From the NCBI GenBank assembly GCA_036960375.1, contig JBALVY010000005.1:124001-188000 (forward strand): DNA of 64,000 bases, written 5' to 3'. The first letter of the stretch is position 1. Every line of letters starts with the position of its first letter. A program made the translations under genes and the position numbers. Positions 62,008 through 64,000 of the stretch are shown piece by piece. This stretch comes from CAWVSB01 sp036960375 (GTDB lineage Bacteria; Pseudomonadota; Gammaproteobacteria; Pseudomonadales; CAWVSB01). The notes beneath the pieces were generated by a model. That model had not been told where the DNA came from and did no database searches. It saw nothing but the letters and a program-made list of their open reading frames with translations.

Positions 62008-63297
62008 TTGTCACAAGTACGCGCCATACGGGGTATGAACGACATATTACCTGGTGATACGGCTCTATGGCAGTTTATAGAGAAAACCGTCAGTGATCTG
62101 CTATGTCAGTATGGCTATAGTGAAATTCGCTTTCCGATTGTGGAATATACCGATCTTTTTAAACGCTCTATTGGTGAGGTGACCGATATCGTAGAAAAAG
62201 AGATGTATACCTTCAATGATCGTAATGAAGAAAGCCTGACACTTCGGCCCGAAGGTACAGCTTGTTGTGTTCGAGCCTGTATCCAAAATGGCTTATTGCA
62301 TAACCAGCAGCAGAGACTGTGGTATAGCGGCCCGATGTTTCGTTATGAAAGACCGCAGAAAGGACGTCAGCGCCAGTTTCATCAAGTTGGGGTCGAGTGT
62401 TTTGGTATGTCTGGCCCGGACGTAGACACTGAATTATTGTTACTAACAGCGCGATTATGGCGTGAGCTGGGGGTCAGCGAGGCAGTGACTCTTGAGCTGA
62501 ATTCAATTGGTTCTCTGCAGGATCGAGCGGCTTATAAGCAGGCTCTGGTAAGCTATCTTGAGCAGCATTTGGATGAGCTGGATGCAGACAGCCAGAGACG
62601 TTTGGGTAGCAACCCGCTGCGCATTCTTGATAGCAAGGATTCCAATACCCAGAAAATTCTCGACGGCGCTCCAAACCTGTCGGATTTTCTGGGTGTCGAG
62701 GCACAGCAACATTTTGCCGGATTAACCGCGGCCTTAGATGCGGTTGGCATTGCCTATCGGGTAAATACTCGCTTGGTTAGAGGCCTGGATTACTATAATT
62801 GCACCGTATTTGAATGGGTTACCGATAAGCTTGGGGCTCAGGGTACGATTTGTGCGGGTGGGCGATACGATGGTCTGGTCGAGCAATTGGGTGGTAAGCC
62901 GGTGCCAGCTGTTGGCTTTGCAATGGGGCTGGAACGCCTCTGTTTATTAGTGCAGGAAGTGGGTACTATTGCCGATCAATTAGATAACAGCCCGGACATA
63001 TACTTTATTATCGCCGGCGAAGGCCTGTATCCGGTTGCATTAGTGCTCGCTGAAGAGCTCAGGAGCGCCTTTCCCAGCCTATCAATGATAGTGCACGGCG
63101 GCGGCGGCAGCTTTAAGAGCCAAATGAAAAAGGCGGATAAGAGTGGTGCCAGGCTGGCGTTGATATTGGGTGAAGATGAAGCGAACCAGGGTCTGATAAG
63201 CATTAAGCCTTTACGCCGGGCGGATATGGTGCAGATTCAAGTAAAACAAGCAGTATTGGCACAAGAACTGGCGTCAATATTACAAACGACTAAATAA
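62008..63297 (+). CDS. hisS: Histidyl-tRNA synthetase
   Basis: 429 residues, class II. VRAIRGMNDILPGD, YTFNDRNEESLTLRPEGTACCVR, the ATP region RLWYSGPMFRYERPQKGRQRQFHQ, and the histidine motifs LVRGLDYYNCTVFEW and GGRYDGLVEQLGG; C-terminal anticodon-binding domain from about 325. The start is TTG at 62008, supported by AAGGA nine bases upstream and the family N-terminus; the next in-frame ATG would remove the conserved RAIRG. Confidence 0.97.
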   Translation: MSQVRAIRGMNDILPGDTALWQFIEKTVSDLLCQYGYSEIRFPIVEYTDLFKRSIGEVTDIVEKEMYTFNDRNEESLTLRPEGTACCVRACIQNGLLHNQQQRLWYSGPMFRYERPQKGRQRQFHQVGVECFGMSGPDVDTELLLLTARLWRELGVSEAVTLELNSIGSLQDRAAYKQALVSYLEQHLDELDADSQRRLGSNPLRILDSKDSNTQKILDGAPNLSDFLGVEAQQHFAGLTAALDAVGIAYRVNTRLVRGLDYYNCTVFEWVTDKLGAQGTICAGGRYDGLVEQLGGKPVPAVGFAMGLERLCLLVQEVGTIADQLDNSPDIYFIIAGEGLYPVALVLAEELRSAFPSLSMIVHGGGGSFKSQMKKADKSGARLALILGEDEANQGLISIKPLRRADMVQIQVKQAVLAQELASILQTTK

Positions 63298-63310
63298 CGG
63301 AGATAGACAA

Positions 63311-64000
63311 GTGGATACCTACCGGACCGAAGATGAACAGGTAGAGGCAATAAAGCGTTGGTGGAAAACCAATGGCAGCGGCACTTTAGGTGCCATTGCA
63401 GTTGCAGTGGCGCTGTATTTTGGCTGGCAAGGTTGGCAGAATCATAGCTTGGAAAGCGCTCAGGCAGCATCTAGCGTTTATCAAGAATTATTAGACATAT
63501 CAGAAGTGATGCTAACCGCAGATGGAGCCACAAAAGAAAACTTCGCCACGGCGGCTCACTTGGTTGCCAGTTTAAAAACTGATTATGCAGGTACTAGTCA
63601 GGAACATTATGCAGTTCTAATTAACGCCAGAATGTTGGCCGAGCAGGGCGATCGAGATGGCGCAATGGCCGAACTTCGGTCTCTTTTGGCGCAACAACCT
63701 GAACTGGCGGTGAAGCTGGCTGCTAGCGCGCGTTTGGCCAGATTACTCATTGATGCGAACAAGTTGGATGAAGCTATGGTTCTAGCCCAGCCAGCAGACG
63801 CGTCTTCTTTTACAGCGGTTTTTGCTGAATTACGTGGTGATATTTATTATATTCAAGGCGATATAGATAAAGCCCGCGCCGCTTACCAGGAAGCTGTGGC
63901 GGGTCAATCCGCTCAGGAAAATCCATTGTTAACGATTAAGCTGGAGGGTATCTCCCCAAAGGGGAAGACCCAAACTACTGAAGAGGCCGAGGAGTCATAA
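63311..64000 (+). CDS. yfgM: YfgM-type membrane TPR protein (SecYEG-associated)
   Basis: 229 residues, complete to the last base of the window. A short cytoplasmic N-terminus with TEDEQVEAIKRWWKTNG, one membrane helix (about 25-43), then a periplasmic TPR_21-type domain. YfgM in E. coli binds the Sec translocon with PpiD. GTG start; bamB normally follows and would lie beyond the window. Symbol by position and family. Confidence 0.9.
   Translation: MDTYRTEDEQVEAIKRWWKTNGSGTLGAIAVAVALYFGWQGWQNHSLESAQAASSVYQELLDISEVMLTADGATKENFATAAHLVASLKTDYAGTSQEHYAVLINARMLAEQGDRDGAMAELRSLLAQQPELAVKLAASARLARLLIDANKLDEAMVLAQPADASSFTAVFAELRGDIYYIQGDIDKARAAYQEAVAGQSAQENPLLTIKLEGISPKGKTQTTEEAEES

Noticed and set aside
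1..64000. Search for CRISPR arrays, prophage, insertion sequences, toxin-antitoxin pairs and defence islands
   Set aside because: No regularly spaced repeats, transposase or integrase other than XerD, and no recognisable defence genes were seen; the window is mostly conserved housekeeping.

Overview
The window is a contiguous stretch of chromosome from a gammaproteobacterium. The gene content is mostly housekeeping. Its gene order matches the Pseudomonas/Cellvibrionales type: ffh-rpsP-rimM-trmD-rplS, xerD-dsbC-hom-thrC-recJ-prfB-lysS, guaB-guaA-tadA-mltF-purL, secDF-suhB-trmJ-isc, and ndk-rlmN-pilW-rodZ-ispG-hisS-yfgM. Moderate base composition plus a full ectoine cluster suggest a marine or otherwise salt-exposed bacterium. 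Genus and family cannot be fixed from the sequence alone.

Layout. 1-5957: two overlapping hybrid histidine kinases, the first cut by the window edge. 5990-12285: the accessory ectoine locus, with a divergent MarR-type regulator (ectR-like), then ectA, ectB, ectC, an ectoine-specific aspartate kinase and a sodium:solute symporter. 12388-14109: a membrane-anchored alpha/beta hydrolase, an unrecognised small secreted protein and tRNA-Leu(CAA), all on the minus strand. 14224-24998: queA-tgt, a gamma-carbonic-anhydrase-like protein, a DUF1289 protein, yfjD and ypjD (minus), ffh, the rpsP-rimM-trmD-rplS operon and a TolB-like/TPR membrane protein. 25062-35574: xerD, dsbC, hom, thrC, recJ, prfB (programmed +1 frameshift), lysS, pdxH and an alpha/beta hydrolase. 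35584-37321 (minus): a SirB2-family protein and xseA. 37576-46744: guaB, guaA, tadA, mltF (minus) and purL. 46864-51922: secD, secF, a repeat-rich 560-base intergenic region, suhB (minus) and trmJ. 52018-57500: the complete iscRSUA-hscBA-fdx-iscX operon behind two abutting IscR-type operators. 57654-64000: ndk, rlmN, pilW, rodZ, ispG, hisS and yfgM.

How the genes work together. Ask_ect feeds aspartate toward aspartate semialdehyde, which EctB diverts to diaminobutyrate and EctAC convert to ectoine; hom and thrC, also in the window, compete for the same semialdehyde. The isc operon supplies Fe-S clusters to enzymes also encoded here (RlmN, IspG). SecDF and YfgM belong to the Sec export machinery, and Ffh to SRP targeting. 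TadA, TrmD, TrmJ, QueA and Tgt are tRNA-modification enzymes, and RlmN modifies rRNA and tRNA.

I see no phage, insertion sequence, CRISPR array or defence island. The points most worth a second look are a near-exact match to the published EctR1 operator in the ectR-ectA intergenic region, the inverted/tandem repeat element between secF and suhB, the tandem IscR sites, and the paired hybrid kinases with a shared C-terminal tail.
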